Origin: Arthrobacter gallicola
Lineage (GTDB): Bacteria; Actinomycetota; Actinomycetes; Actinomycetales; Micrococcaceae
NCBI RefSeq assembly: GCF_014836775.1
Contig: NZ_JACSQD010000002.1
Location: forward strand, 56,674-120,673
DNA length: 64,000 nucleotides
Reading direction: 5' to 3'
Of this stretch, positions 49,086 to 57,568 are shown piece after piece. The translations under genes and the position numbers were made by a program. How positions within the stretch are numbered: the stretch's first letter is position 1; every line of letters begins with the position of its first letter. Below the pieces are notes generated by a model that searched no databases, was not told the origin of the DNA, and saw nothing but the letters and a program-made list of their open reading frames with translations.

Positions 49086-50033
49086 ATGCCCTTACCTTCC
49101 CTGTCCCGCCGGCTGGCAGCGTTGCCCGCCGCCGTCTTGCTGCTCACCCTCTCCGCCTGCGCCGGTGCCTCCGGCTCCCCCGAAGGAGGCTCGCCCGGAG
49201 GAGACGACGGTAAACCCGTTGTCCTGACCACCTTCACCGTCCTGGCGGACATGGCCCGCAACGTCGCGGGGGAACACCTCCAGGTCGAGTCGATCACCAA
49301 GCCCGGGGCGGAAATCCACGGTTACGAGCCCACCCCCGGAGACATCCGCCGCGCTGCCGGCGCGGACCTCGTCCTGGACAACGGCATGAATCTCGAGGCC
49401 TGGTTTGAGCAGTTCACCGCCGATCTGGACGTTCCACGCATCACCGTCAGTGACGGCGTGGAACCGATCAGCATCACCGAAGATGCCTACGCAGGACTCC
49501 CCAACCCGCACGCCTGGATGTCTCCCCTGAATGCCATGATCTACGTGGACAACATGGCGGATGCCTTCGCCGGCCTCGACCCGGACCACGCCGCAGCCTT
49601 CCGGGCCAACGCCGAGACCTTCAAGGCCGAACTGCAGCAGATCCAGGACCAGCTGGTCACGGACCTCGGGGCACTGCCGGCGAATCAGCGGGCCCTGGTC
49701 ACCTGCGAAGGAGCGTTTTCTTACCTCGCCCGCGACGCCGGCCTGACCGAACGCTTCATCTGGGCGGTCAACGCCGAGCAGCAGGCCACTCCGCAGCAGA
49801 TCACCGCCGTGATCGGTTTCATTCGGGAAAACGAGGTTCCGGCCGCATTCTGCGAATCCACTGTCTCCGACGCCCCGATGAAACAGGTCCTGGCGGCAAC
49901 CGATGCGGAGTTCGGCGGCATCCTCTACGTCGACTCGCTCTCCGAAGCCGGCGGCCCGGTTCCCACCTACCTGGACCTGATCCGGCACGACACCCGCACC
50001 ATCGTCGATGCCCTGACCGGGAGCACCTCGTGA
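49086..50033 (+). CDS. Manganese ABC importer, substrate-binding lipoprotein
   Basis: ATG 49086 gives 315 residues. The signal ends LLLTLSAC with Cys25 lipidated. The cluster A-I pattern follows: IHGYEPTPGDIRRAAGADLVLDNGMNLEAWFEQF, LPNPHAWMSPLNAM, TCEGAFSYLARDAGL, AFCESTVSDAPMKQVL and YVDSLSEAGGPVPTY. The metal ligands are His, His, Glu, Asp, as in PsaA/MntA, rather than the three His of zinc carriers, so Mn(II) or Fe(II) is expected. The longer frame from 49041 would run through the operator and is rejected. Confidence 0.9.
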   Translation: MPLPSLSRRLAALPAAVLLLTLSACAGASGSPEGGSPGGDDGKPVVLTTFTVLADMARNVAGEHLQVESITKPGAEIHGYEPTPGDIRRAAGADLVLDNGMNLEAWFEQFTADLDVPRITVSDGVEPISITEDAYAGLPNPHAWMSPLNAMIYVDNMADAFAGLDPDHAAAFRANAETFKAELQQIQDQLVTDLGALPANQRALVTCEGAFSYLARDAGLTERFIWAVNAEQQATPQQITAVIGFIRENEVPAAFCESTVSDAPMKQVLAATDAEFGGILYVDSLSEAGGPVPTYLDLIRHDTRTIVDALTGSTS

Positions 50034-50818
50034 ATCCGGCGGATGGGACGGCGGCACCGGCCCTGGAACTGGAGGCGGTGACGGTCCGGTACGACGACGT
50101 GACGGCGCTCGACGGCGTCAGCCTCACCGTCGAGCCGGGCCGGGTCTGCGGACTGGTCGGCATGAACGGTTCCGGCAAGTCCACGCTCTTCAAGGCGCTG
50201 ATGGGCCTGCTCAAACCTGCCGCTGGAGAAGTCCGCATCGCCGGGCTGCCGCCCGCCAAGGCCCGGAAGGCCGGGCTGGTGGCCTATGTCCCGCAGAGTG
50301 AAGACGTGGACTGGAGCTTCCCGCTCTCCGTCCGGGACGTGGTGATGACCGGCCGCTACGGACACATGGGCCCCAGCCGCCGGCCGCGCCCGGCGGACCG
50401 GGATGCCGTTCGCGATGCCCTGGCACGGGTGGAACTGCAGGACCTCGCGGACCGGCAGATCGGCCGGCTCTCCGGCGGGCAGAAGAAACGCGCCTTCGTG
50501 GCCCGCGGAATTGCCCAGGGCGCCTCGGTGCTGCTGCTGGATGAGCCGTTCGCCGGCGTCGACAAGCGCTCCGAAGCCACCATCACCGCCCTGCTGCGCC
50601 AGCTGGCCGCCGAAGGCCGCACCATCCTGGTCTCCACCCACGACCTGCACGCTTTGCCGCAGCTGGCGGATGAAGCCGTGCTGCTGCTGCACCGGGTCCT
50701 GGCTCACGGGACGCCGGAAGAGGTGCTGCAGCCGGCGCAGCTGGCCCGGGCCTTCGGCCTCAATGTACTGGCGGACGCCGGCGCAGGATCCATCGCCGCA
50801 GACCGGAGCCGGCCATGA
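50030..50818 (+). CDS. Manganese ABC importer, ATP-binding protein
   Basis: A 262-residue ATPase starting at GTG 50030, which overlaps the binding-protein stop by 4 bp (GTGA). Walker A is [9 protein letters not shown], Q-loop in [26 protein letters not shown], signature [15 protein letters not shown], Walker B [12 protein letters not shown], switch His in VSTHDLHAL. The sequence [23 protein letters not shown] is characteristic of manganese/zinc importers of this cluster. It powers the permease encoded next. Confidence 0.93.
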   Translation: [262 protein letters not shown]

Positions 50819-51705
50819 TCGAAGCCCTGCTGGAACCGCTGGCCTACGACTTTATGGTCCGCGCCCTGGCCACGGCGGTGATTGCCGCCGTCGTCTGCGG
50901 GGTGCTTTCCTGCTGGCTGGTGCTGATCGGCTGGTCCCTGATGGGCGACGCCGTGTCCCATGCCGTGCTGCCCGGCGTCGTGCTGGCCTACATTGCCGGG
51001 GTGCCGTTCGCGGTGGGCGCGGTGGTCTTCGGGTTCCTGGCGGTGGGGCTGATCGGCCTGGTCCGGGACACCTCCCGGGTGAAGGAGGACGCCGCGATCG
51101 GCATCGTGTTCACCACGCTCTTCGCCGCCGGTCTGGTGCTGATCTCCGTGACACCCAGCCAGACGGACCTGAATCACATCATCTTCGGCAACCTGCTCGG
51201 CGTCAGCACGGGCGACCTGCTGCAGATCGGCATCCTCGCCGCCCTGACCCTGGCCGCACTGCTGTTCAAGCGCCGCGATTTCACGCTGTACGCCTTCGAT
51301 CCCACCCATGCCCACGCCGTCGGCCTGAATCCGCGGGTGCTCGGGGCGGCCCTGCTGGGACTGCTGGCACTGACCGCCGTCGTCGCGCTGCAGGCCGTGG
51401 GCGTGGTGCTGGTCGTGGCGATGCTGATCATCCCCGGTTCCACCGCCTACCTGCTCACCGACCGCTTCTCGCGGATGCTGCTGATCGCCCCGGCGACGGC
51501 GGCAGCCTGCGCCGGGGCCGGGATCTACGCCAGTTACTACCTGGATACAGCGACCGGCGCCATGGTGGTGCTGGCCCAGGGCTGCGTGTTTACCCTCGTC
51601 TACCTCTTCAGCCCGCGCCAGGGTGTGGTGAGCCGCACACTGTCGGCCCGCCGCCGGCGCAGAACAGCGGCCCGGCAGCGCACTGAGCCTATGATTGGCG
51701 CATGA
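50815..51705 (+). CDS. Manganese ABC importer, permease
   Basis: A 296-residue ABC-3 family permease with eight to nine helices. FMVRALATAVIAAVVCGVLSCWLVLIGWSLMGDAVSHAVLPGVVLAYIAG contains the conserved Gly-Asp-Ala-x-Ser-His-Ala. FDPTHAHAVGLNPR and VVALQAVGVVLVVAMLIIPGSTAYLLTDR follow. It overlaps the ATPase gene by 4 bp (ATGA) and the following regulator by 4 bp, so all four genes form one transcript. Confidence 0.92.
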   Translation: MIEALLEPLAYDFMVRALATAVIAAVVCGVLSCWLVLIGWSLMGDAVSHAVLPGVVLAYIAGVPFAVGAVVFGFLAVGLIGLVRDTSRVKEDAAIGIVFTTLFAAGLVLISVTPSQTDLNHIIFGNLLGVSTGDLLQIGILAALTLAALLFKRRDFTLYAFDPTHAHAVGLNPRVLGAALLGLLALTAVVALQAVGVVLVVAMLIIPGSTAYLLTDRFSRMLLIAPATAAACAGAGIYASYYLDTATGAMVVLAQGCVFTLVYLFSPRQGVVSRTLSARRRRRTAARQRTEPMIGA

Positions 51706-52415
51706 CTTCTGCGTCCACGGGTGCCGGTTCCCAGTCCCAAACCCTCTCCCGCGGTATCCAGGCCCTGGAGCTGCTGGCGGACTCGGAAGCACCGCTGAGC
51801 ATCGCTGAACTGTCCGCCGGCCTGGGTGTCCACCGGTCCATTGCGTACCGGATCCTGCGCACCCTGGAGGCGCACTCGCTGGTGATGCGCGACGACGCCG
51901 GCCGGGTCTCCGCTGCCCCCGGACTGGCAGCGCTGGCCCGGGGAGTCTCCCGCGACCTGCAGTCCGCCGCCCTGCCGGAGCTGACCATCGTGGCCAATGA
52001 GCTGTCCATGACGGCGTTCATCGCGGTGTGGGACCAGCACGACTGCGTCACCCTGGTGACCGTTGAGCCCCGGCACAGCCGGACCGCACTGATCCAGCGG
52101 CCCGGAACCCGGCATTCGTTCACGGTCGGAGCTCCGGGAATCGCCATCCAGTCCGCGGTGACGGAGGAGCATTGGAACCGGCTCGCTCCGGGGCAGCCCT
52201 ACCGGCCAGAGGCCCGGCTGGCCCGCGAGCGCGGCTATGCCACCAGCTACAGCGAGGTGATTGACGGCGTCGGCGCCGTCGCGGCACCGATCCAGGTGCC
52301 CGGCCAACTGCCGGCGTCGTTGTCCGTGGTGTACTTCGGCTCCGGGAAGGACGAGGCTGGCATCGGCGCCCGGCTGATGGAGAGCGTCCGGCTGATCGAG
52401 GCGCAGCTGCGCTAG
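51702..52415 (+). CDS. IclR-family regulator at the end of the Mn operon
   Basis: A 237-residue protein: HTH at about residues 12-70 (TLSRGIQALELLADSEAPLSIAELSAGLGVHRSIAYRILRTLEAHSLV) and a shortened IclR effector domain (AALPELTIVANELSMTAFIAVW to GVGAVAAPIQVPGQLPASLSVVYFG). It overlaps the permease stop by 4 bp. An IclR gene inside a metal-import operon is unexpected, since metal control usually uses DtxR/Fur proteins. It may act elsewhere and simply be co-transcribed. Confidence 0.87.
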   Translation: MTSASTGAGSQSQTLSRGIQALELLADSEAPLSIAELSAGLGVHRSIAYRILRTLEAHSLVMRDDAGRVSAAPGLAALARGVSRDLQSAALPELTIVANELSMTAFIAVWDQHDCVTLVTVEPRHSRTALIQRPGTRHSFTVGAPGIAIQSAVTEEHWNRLAPGQPYRPEARLARERGYATSYSEVIDGVGAVAAPIQVPGQLPASLSVVYFGSGKDEAGIGARLMESVRLIEAQLR

Positions 52416-52422
52416 CTTCCCG

Positions 52423-52475
52423 CTGCCTAACCCGGCATGACCGAACCGGAACGGGCGGGTTTTGCCGGGTTAGGC
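52423..52475. promoter_or_regulatory. 14-bp perfect inverted repeat with 25-nt loop
   Basis: TGCCTAACCCGGCA (52423-52436) and its exact reverse complement (52462-52475) flank a 25-nt loop, between the IclR stop and the P-type ATPase promoter. It could be a factor-dependent terminator or stabilising hairpin for the Mn operon, or a two-site operator for the ATPase gene. No T-tract follows. Confidence 0.6.
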
Positions 52476-52484
52476 AAGCATTCT

Positions 52485-52512
52485 CTTGCTGGAAAAGGGC
52501 CGCAGATAGGCT
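52485..52512 (+). promoter_or_regulatory. Promoter of the P-type ATPase gene
   Basis: TTGCTG (52485-52490) and TAGGCT (52507-52512) are 16 bp apart, with the ATG at 52525 twelve bases after the -10. The leader would be only a few bases long. Confidence 0.5.
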
Positions 52513-52524
52513 TACAACAAGAGC

Positions 52525-54486
52525 ATGGTCTTCAACCGTGGAACTGCTGCCCGGACCGCTGCCAGCCGGGCGCTGCGGCGCTATCCCGTCGTCGCCGCCA
52601 CCGTGGTGGTCATCGCCGTCGTCCTGCTCCTCCTCGGAGCCGGAGCGGACACCACGGCGCAGTGGATCGCCACCCTCTTCACCCTCGGCGTTGTGGGGCT
52701 GACAAGCGTGGGCATGGTGCGGGATATTCTGCGCGGACACTGGGGGCTGGACATCCTGGCTGTTGTCGCTATGCTCGCCACGGTTGCCGTCGGCGAGTAC
52801 ATCGCGGCGCTGATCATTGTCCTGATGCTCTCCGGCGGGGAAGCGCTGGAGGACTATGCCGCGGGACGAGCCAAGCGCGAGCTGAACGCGCTGCTGGACC
52901 GCGCTCCGGACGTTGCGCACCGGCTGCCCTCGGGCGTGGACACCGGCGAGCAGGTTCCAGGTTCCTCCAACCACAGCCAGGGCCCGGCGGAGGACATTCC
53001 CGCCACCGAGGTCGCGGTCGGGGATGTCCTGCTGGTCAAACCGGCCGAAGTGGTCCCAGTGGACGGCGTTCTGCTTTCCGACGCCGCGTCCTTCGACGAA
53101 TCCTCGCTCACCGGTGAGTCGCTGCCCGTGGCCCGCATGGCCGGAGACACCGTGATGAGCGGCTCGGTGAACGGCACCCATGCTGTCCGAATCCGGGCCA
53201 CAGCGACGACGGCGGACAGCCAGTACCAGCGGATCGTCGCCCTGGTGCAGGAGGCCTCGGAATCGAAGGCTCCCGTGGTGCGGCTCGCGGACCGGTATGC
53301 CGTGCCGTTCACCGCCGTGTCCCTGCTGATCGCCGGGATTGCCTGGGCCGTGTCCGGGGATCCGGTCCGGTTCGCGGAGGTCCTGGTGCTGGCCACGCCC
53401 TGCCCGCTCCTGATCGCCGCACCGGTTGCCTTTATGGGTGGGATGAGCCGGGCTGCCGGCAGCGGCATCATCGTCAAGGGCGGAGCGGTCCTGGAACAGC
53501 TTGCCCGGGCGCAGAGCGCTGCCTTCGACAAAACCGGCACCCTGACCTACGGCCGGCCCGAACTGGTGGCGGTGAACCCGGAACCCGGTTTCAGCGCTGA
53601 TGACCTCCTGACGCTGGCCGCCTCAGCAGAGCAGTACTCCTCCCACGTCCTGGCGGCCTCCGTCCTGGCCGCCGCGGAACAGCGCGGCCTGCACCCTGCA
53701 CCGGCCGACACCGCGCAGGAAGTCGCGACCAACGGCGTCGAAGCGCTGATCGGCGGCCGCACGGTCCGGGTTGGCAAGCGCCGGTTTGTCGCCGAAGTGG
53801 ATCCGCAGACGCGTCCGGTGGACCTGTTCCCCGGCCAGATGGGCGTCTACCTCAGCGTCGATGGCCGATTCGCCGGCACCCTGGTGATGAGCGACACCGC
53901 CCGGGACAACGCGTCCGCCACCCTGGACCGGCTGCGGGACCTCGGCATCACCGAAACCGTGATGCTCACCGGTGACGGGCTGGCCACCGCGGAGAGCATG
54001 GCAGCGGAGGTGGGCATTACGGACGTCCAGGCCGAGCTGCTGCCCCAGGACAAGGTCGCCGCTGTTGCCGCCCTCCCGCACCGCCCGGTGATCATGGTGG
54101 GCGACGGCGTCAATGACGCCCCGGTGCTCGCCGCCGCCGATGTCGGAATCGCCATGGGAGCGCGAGGTTCCACCGCTGCCAGCGAATCTGCCGACGTCGT
54201 GATTGTGGCCGATGATATTTCCAAGGTGGCAACCGCCGTGGACATCGGCAGGCGGACCCTGCAGGTGGCGCTGAGCAGCATCTGGCTCGGGATCGCACTG
54301 AGCATTGTGCTGATGCTCGTGGCGTCCTTCGGCCTGATTCCTGCCGTGGCCGGGGCACTGACCCAGGAACTCGTGGACCTGGTGGCGATCCTCAACGCGC
54401 TGCGGGCACTGCATGGCCGGAAGCTGTTCCGGCGGGAGGCGAAAAGGACTACTGTACAGACGGCTGAAGTCTCAGGTTCCGTCTGA
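52525..54486 (+). CDS. P1B-type metal ATPase with TPC motif
   Basis: A 653-residue cation pump. Visible are Thr291-Pro-Cys293-Pro in the transmembrane metal site (VLATPCPLLIAAP), TGES at 196-199, phosphorylated Asp335 in DKTGT, TGDG and GDGVNDAPVLAAADVGIAMG. There is no N-terminal metal-binding domain. The usual His-Pro pair of the nucleotide domain reads His374-Val (EQYSSHVLAA). TPC is the motif of the poorly understood P1B-5 group, whose characterised members are linked to Ni/Fe. Position after a Mn importer makes Mn or Fe export possible (inference). Confidence 0.87.
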   Translation: MVFNRGTAARTAASRALRRYPVVAATVVVIAVVLLLLGAGADTTAQWIATLFTLGVVGLTSVGMVRDILRGHWGLDILAVVAMLATVAVGEYIAALIIVLMLSGGEALEDYAAGRAKRELNALLDRAPDVAHRLPSGVDTGEQVPGSSNHSQGPAEDIPATEVAVGDVLLVKPAEVVPVDGVLLSDAASFDESSLTGESLPVARMAGDTVMSGSVNGTHAVRIRATATTADSQYQRIVALVQEASESKAPVVRLADRYAVPFTAVSLLIAGIAWAVSGDPVRFAEVLVLATPCPLLIAAPVAFMGGMSRAAGSGIIVKGGAVLEQLARAQSAAFDKTGTLTYGRPELVAVNPEPGFSADDLLTLAASAEQYSSHVLAASVLAAAEQRGLHPAPADTAQEVATNGVEALIGGRTVRVGKRRFVAEVDPQTRPVDLFPGQMGVYLSVDGRFAGTLVMSDTARDNASATLDRLRDLGITETVMLTGDGLATAESMAAEVGITDVQAELLPQDKVAAVAALPHRPVIMVGDGVNDAPVLAAADVGIAMGARGSTAASESADVVIVADDISKVATAVDIGRRTLQVALSSIWLGIALSIVLMLVASFGLIPAVAGALTQELVDLVAILNALRALHGRKLFRREAKRTTVQTAEVSGSV

Positions 54487-54522
54487 CCCGGAACCTCCCC
54501 GACCCGCAAGGAGGGGTCACGC

Positions 54523-54876
54523 GTGAGCATCCAAGGGGAACAGGCCCGCCACTACATGGACGGTTTCCGGCGCAGCGATCACCAGGCGATCCTCGCCTGC
54601 CTCACTGACGACGTCGTCTGGCGCATCCACGGCGCCCGCACCACCCGGGGCAAGGCGGAGTTCGACGCCGAAATCGGCGCTCCCGGGTTCGAGGGCAGCC
54701 CGGATCTGAGTATTGAGCGCCTGATCAGCTCCGGGGACACCACGGTCATTACCGGTTCGGGCCACAGCAGCCATCAAAGTGTCGTCGGGCCCATCCATTT
54801 CAATTACTGCGACGTCCTGACCTTCCGGGACGGGCTGATCAGTGAGGTTGACTCCTATATGGTGGCGGTTCCCTGA
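54523..54876 (+). CDS. SnoaL/NTF2-like protein
   Basis: GTG at 54523 follows AGGAGG and gives 117 residues. EQARHYMDGFRRSDHQAILACLTDDVVWRIHGARTTRGKAEFDAEIGAPGFEG is a SnoaL-like opening, with a C-terminal FNYCDVLTFRDGLISEVDSYMV strand pair. Such proteins are small cytosolic beta-barrel dimers (isomerases, cyclases or orphan). It lies 36 bp after the ATPase gene and upstream of an unknown gene and a glycine-repeat gene on the same strand. Confidence 0.82.
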   Translation: MSIQGEQARHYMDGFRRSDHQAILACLTDDVVWRIHGARTTRGKAEFDAEIGAPGFEGSPDLSIERLISSGDTTVITGSGHSSHQSVVGPIHFNYCDVLTFRDGLISEVDSYMVAVP

Positions 54877-54922
54877 CTGCAGGTGCCTCCCCCATCAGGT
54901 TCCTTTCGAGCAAGGACAGATC

Positions 54923-55648
54923 ATGCCTGGCACCTACGTCATTGAAGAAACGCACAATCCAGTGGTTTTTTCGGACAGTCCTGACTCGCCAGCCGCTGAC
55001 TTTCTGGTCGAGGAAAGGCCCCGGTCGATCCGGGACCTCTACCGCCTCGGAATCATCCACCCGGCTATTCCGGAGGATGATCTGCACGACATCCAACGGA
55101 GTCTGGAGCATTCCGTTGTGCCCGATGTGGTTTTCTCCGAGGGGAATCACGGTGTTGTATCGGCCCGCACGGTCCAGGGCGTGGCGGCCATTCCGCCTGA
55201 GGTCGTGATGGCGCGGGAAGTGATCAGCCGTGCAACGGCGATGCTGATCGCCCGGGGCCACCCGCCGGCCCTGGCGAGGCTGACGGCTGAAAAAGGCGCC
55301 CGGTTCATCTCCCCGGTCCGTGATGCTTTCCCGGTGTGGCGGGAGGTCCGGTTCCCAAACCTCGATTTGGAGGTGCGGGGCCTGCTGTTTCTTAAGCGTT
55401 CGATCAATGCGCTGACTGCCCTGAACGTGCGGTTCCACGAGCACGGCTGGATCTTTCCGGAAAGCAGCCATTTCCTTCTCACCTGCAACGAGATGGTCGG
55501 CGTTCCGCGGAAACCCTGGGAAGTTCCACTGGTGATGCAGGAAATGAGCAAGCCAGGTCCCCATCCGCCCATCGCGGGTTACACGGACCGCCTCTCGGTT
55601 GCGGAGATTTTCGCTCGTGCGGAGGCTGTCACAGCCACCTGGCGCTGA
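54923..55648 (+). CDS. Unrecognised 241-residue protein
   Basis: ATG 54923 with AAGGA upstream gives 241 residues. There is no signal peptide or membrane segment. Distinctive stretches are RPRSIRDLYRLGIIHPAIPEDDLHDIQRSLEH, ARTVQGVAAIPPEVVMAREVISRATAMLIARGH, KGARFISPVRDAFPVWREVRFPNLDLEVRG and FHEHGWIFPESSHFLLTCNEMVGVPRKPWEVP. I cannot place it in a family. It is 46 bp after the NTF2-like gene and 48 bp before the glycine-repeat gene, so these are probably one operon. Confidence 0.7.
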   Translation: MPGTYVIEETHNPVVFSDSPDSPAADFLVEERPRSIRDLYRLGIIHPAIPEDDLHDIQRSLEHSVVPDVVFSEGNHGVVSARTVQGVAAIPPEVVMAREVISRATAMLIARGHPPALARLTAEKGARFISPVRDAFPVWREVRFPNLDLEVRGLLFLKRSINALTALNVRFHEHGWIFPESSHFLLTCNEMVGVPRKPWEVPLVMQEMSKPGPHPPIAGYTDRLSVAEIFARAEAVTATWR

Positions 55649-55696
55649 CCTTCGGCCGTCAAACCATGCCTACCCTTTCCGGAACAGGAGACCATC

Positions 55697-56404
55697 ATGG
55701 GCGGAATCGACAAACGCGGAACGGACGGCGGAGAAGGAGCGCCGGGCGCCATTGGAGGTGAGGGACCGGCAGGACAAGAGGGGTTCGATGCGGTCTGCAG
55801 CGGCTGGTTTTTCGTCGGAGACACCGGCTCCACCCGCGGCGGGCGCGGCGGCGACGGCGGCCCCGGCGGTCCCGGGGCGGATGGCCTGCCGGGAGGCAAA
55901 GGAGGCACCGTGGAACTGCACGTGCGGGTCCTCGGCAGTGATGTCGTCGTCGACGCGTCCGGCGGCAACGGGGGTAAAGGCGGCAACGGAGGCAAAGGCG
56001 GCAAGGGCGGAACCGGTGGCAAAGGCGGCGACGGAAACAGCTGTGAACCCGGTGCCTACGGAGGCGGAGGCGGCAACGGCGCCCAGGGCGGCGTCGGCGG
56101 CAAGGGTGGTGACGCGGGCGCGGCCGGCGACATCCTGGTTTTTTACGTGTCTGATCAGAGCGGCGGCCAGAGCATTTTTAAGGCGAAGTCGGGAGACCCG
56201 GGAAAGGGCGGGGACCCGGGTCCGGGAGGAGACGCGGGAATCACCGGCGCAAACGGCGACAGAGGCGACTTCAGCCACGCCACCACCGATCCCGGCGAGC
56301 CCTCCACACCCGGAATCGCCGGAACCAGCGGCGCACCCGGCGCTAAGGGCGCACCGCGTGATGACAAGGACAAGGTCAAGTTCCAGCAGGTCACCGAGGT
56401 GTAA
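55697..56404 (+). CDS. Glycine-repeat (Gly-Gly-X / collagen-like) protein
   Basis: ATG 55697 follows AGGAG by seven bases and gives 235 residues. Long stretches follow Gly-Gly-X triplets (GGNGGKGGNGGKGGKGGTGG), alternating with short beta-like strands (TVELHVRVLGSDVVVDA and GDILVFYVSD), then collagen-like Gly-X-Y near the end. Gly-Gly-X runs fit polyglycine-II bundles better than collagen triple helix. Two cysteines (CSGW, CEPG) and no signal peptide are seen. It follows the unknown 241-residue gene. Function unknown. Confidence 0.8.
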   Translation: MGGIDKRGTDGGEGAPGAIGGEGPAGQEGFDAVCSGWFFVGDTGSTRGGRGGDGGPGGPGADGLPGGKGGTVELHVRVLGSDVVVDASGGNGGKGGNGGKGGKGGTGGKGGDGNSCEPGAYGGGGGNGAQGGVGGKGGDAGAAGDILVFYVSDQSGGQSIFKAKSGDPGKGGDPGPGGDAGITGANGDRGDFSHATTDPGEPSTPGIAGTSGAPGAKGAPRDDKDKVKFQQVTEV

Positions 56405-56625
56405 CCCGCACGTCCTGGGACGAGACCATCTGCACGAAATACGTGTGCGGGCGTTCGGGTTTGGTGAGGATGCTGCCGTGGGTGCGGGGTCCGGGCCTAC
56501 CCTGAACAGGGCAGAGGAGTTTCGGGCCGGACAACCGGCCCTGTTACTTCCCAGCAGCGTCTCTGGCAGGGGGCCACCGGGCAGGCGAAGCCATTCACCG
56601 CTTCGCCGGAACAGGGAGCATCAGC

Positions 56626-57567
56626 ATGTGCACAGGCATTCGGTTCGGCAGTGACAGCGTCTACTTGGCCCGCAACCTGGACTGGACGTCCGGCTACGGG
56701 GAGCGGGTGGTCCTCACTCCCACCGGGTACGCCACCAGATCGCCGTTCGGCGCGGTGCCGGGTATCCGCCACGCCGTCATCGGCATGGGCATTGTGGAGG
56801 AGGACACACCGCTCTACTTCGACTGCGGCAACGACGCGGGCCTGGCCGTTGCCGGCCTCAACTTCCCGGGCTACGCGGACTACGCTCCGGAACCGGCCGA
56901 CGGGGCGGTGAACGTCGCCGCGTATGAATTCCCGCTCTGGGTGGCGTCCCAGTTCGCCAGTGTTGACGAGGTGCAGGCCGCGCTCGGCAACGTCGTCATT
57001 GTGGACAAGCCGATCAACGAGAAGTACCCGAGCTCGCTGCTGCACTGGTTCATCGGTGACTCCAAGCGCGCCATCGTTGTGGAGTACACAAGCGACGGTA
57101 TGCACGTCTTCGATAACGACGTCGATGTCCTCACGAACCAGCCCGGCTTCCCCTGGCACCACGAGAACCTGCGCAACTACCTCAATACCTCGCCGGAGTT
57201 CCCAGAGAAGGTTGTGCTTGGCCGGGCGGATCTGGTTCCGTTCGGCTCCGGGTCCCTGATGCGCGGAATCCCCGGCGACTACTACTCGCCGTCGCGGTTT
57301 GTGCGGGCGGCCTACGTCAACGCCCACTACCCGGACCAGACGACCGAGGAGGCAAACGTCACCCGCGCATTCCACACCCTGCAGCAGGTTGCGATGGTGG
57401 AGGGCTGCGCAGCCATGGGCTCGGGCGAGTTTGAGAAGACCATCTACACCGGGCTCTTTTCCTCCCGGACGATGTCCTATTACTGGAACACCTACGATGA
57501 CCCGGCGATCCAGCGCGTTGCGATGGCCGACCATGCACCCGGAGGCACAGAGCTGGTGGTCGTTTAG
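56626..57567 (+). CDS. Choloylglycine-hydrolase-family amidase (Ntn hydrolase)
   Basis: A 313-residue protein beginning MCTGIRF: after Met removal Cys2 becomes the N-terminal nucleophile. Arg16 and Asp19 in LARNLDW are the further active-site residues of bile-salt hydrolase/penicillin V acylase enzymes, and the later NYLNTSPEFPEK, GDYYSPSRFVRAAYVNA and YWNTYDDPAIQRV blocks are family-typical. No signal peptide is present. In soil bacteria such enzymes hydrolyse N-acyl amides or acyl-homoserine lactones. It is coupled to a cupin gene 1 bp downstream. Confidence 0.88.
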   Translation: MCTGIRFGSDSVYLARNLDWTSGYGERVVLTPTGYATRSPFGAVPGIRHAVIGMGIVEEDTPLYFDCGNDAGLAVAGLNFPGYADYAPEPADGAVNVAAYEFPLWVASQFASVDEVQAALGNVVIVDKPINEKYPSSLLHWFIGDSKRAIVVEYTSDGMHVFDNDVDVLTNQPGFPWHHENLRNYLNTSPEFPEKVVLGRADLVPFGSGSLMRGIPGDYYSPSRFVRAAYVNAHYPDQTTEEANVTRAFHTLQQVAMVEGCAAMGSGEFEKTIYTGLFSSRTMSYYWNTYDDPAIQRVAMADHAPGGTELVVV

Positions 57568-57568
57568 C

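Noticed and set aside
55697..56404. Secreted collagen-like adhesin
   Set aside because: There is no signal peptide or anchor, and most triplets are Gly-Gly-X rather than Gly-Pro-X, so I describe it as a cytoplasmic glycine-repeat protein.
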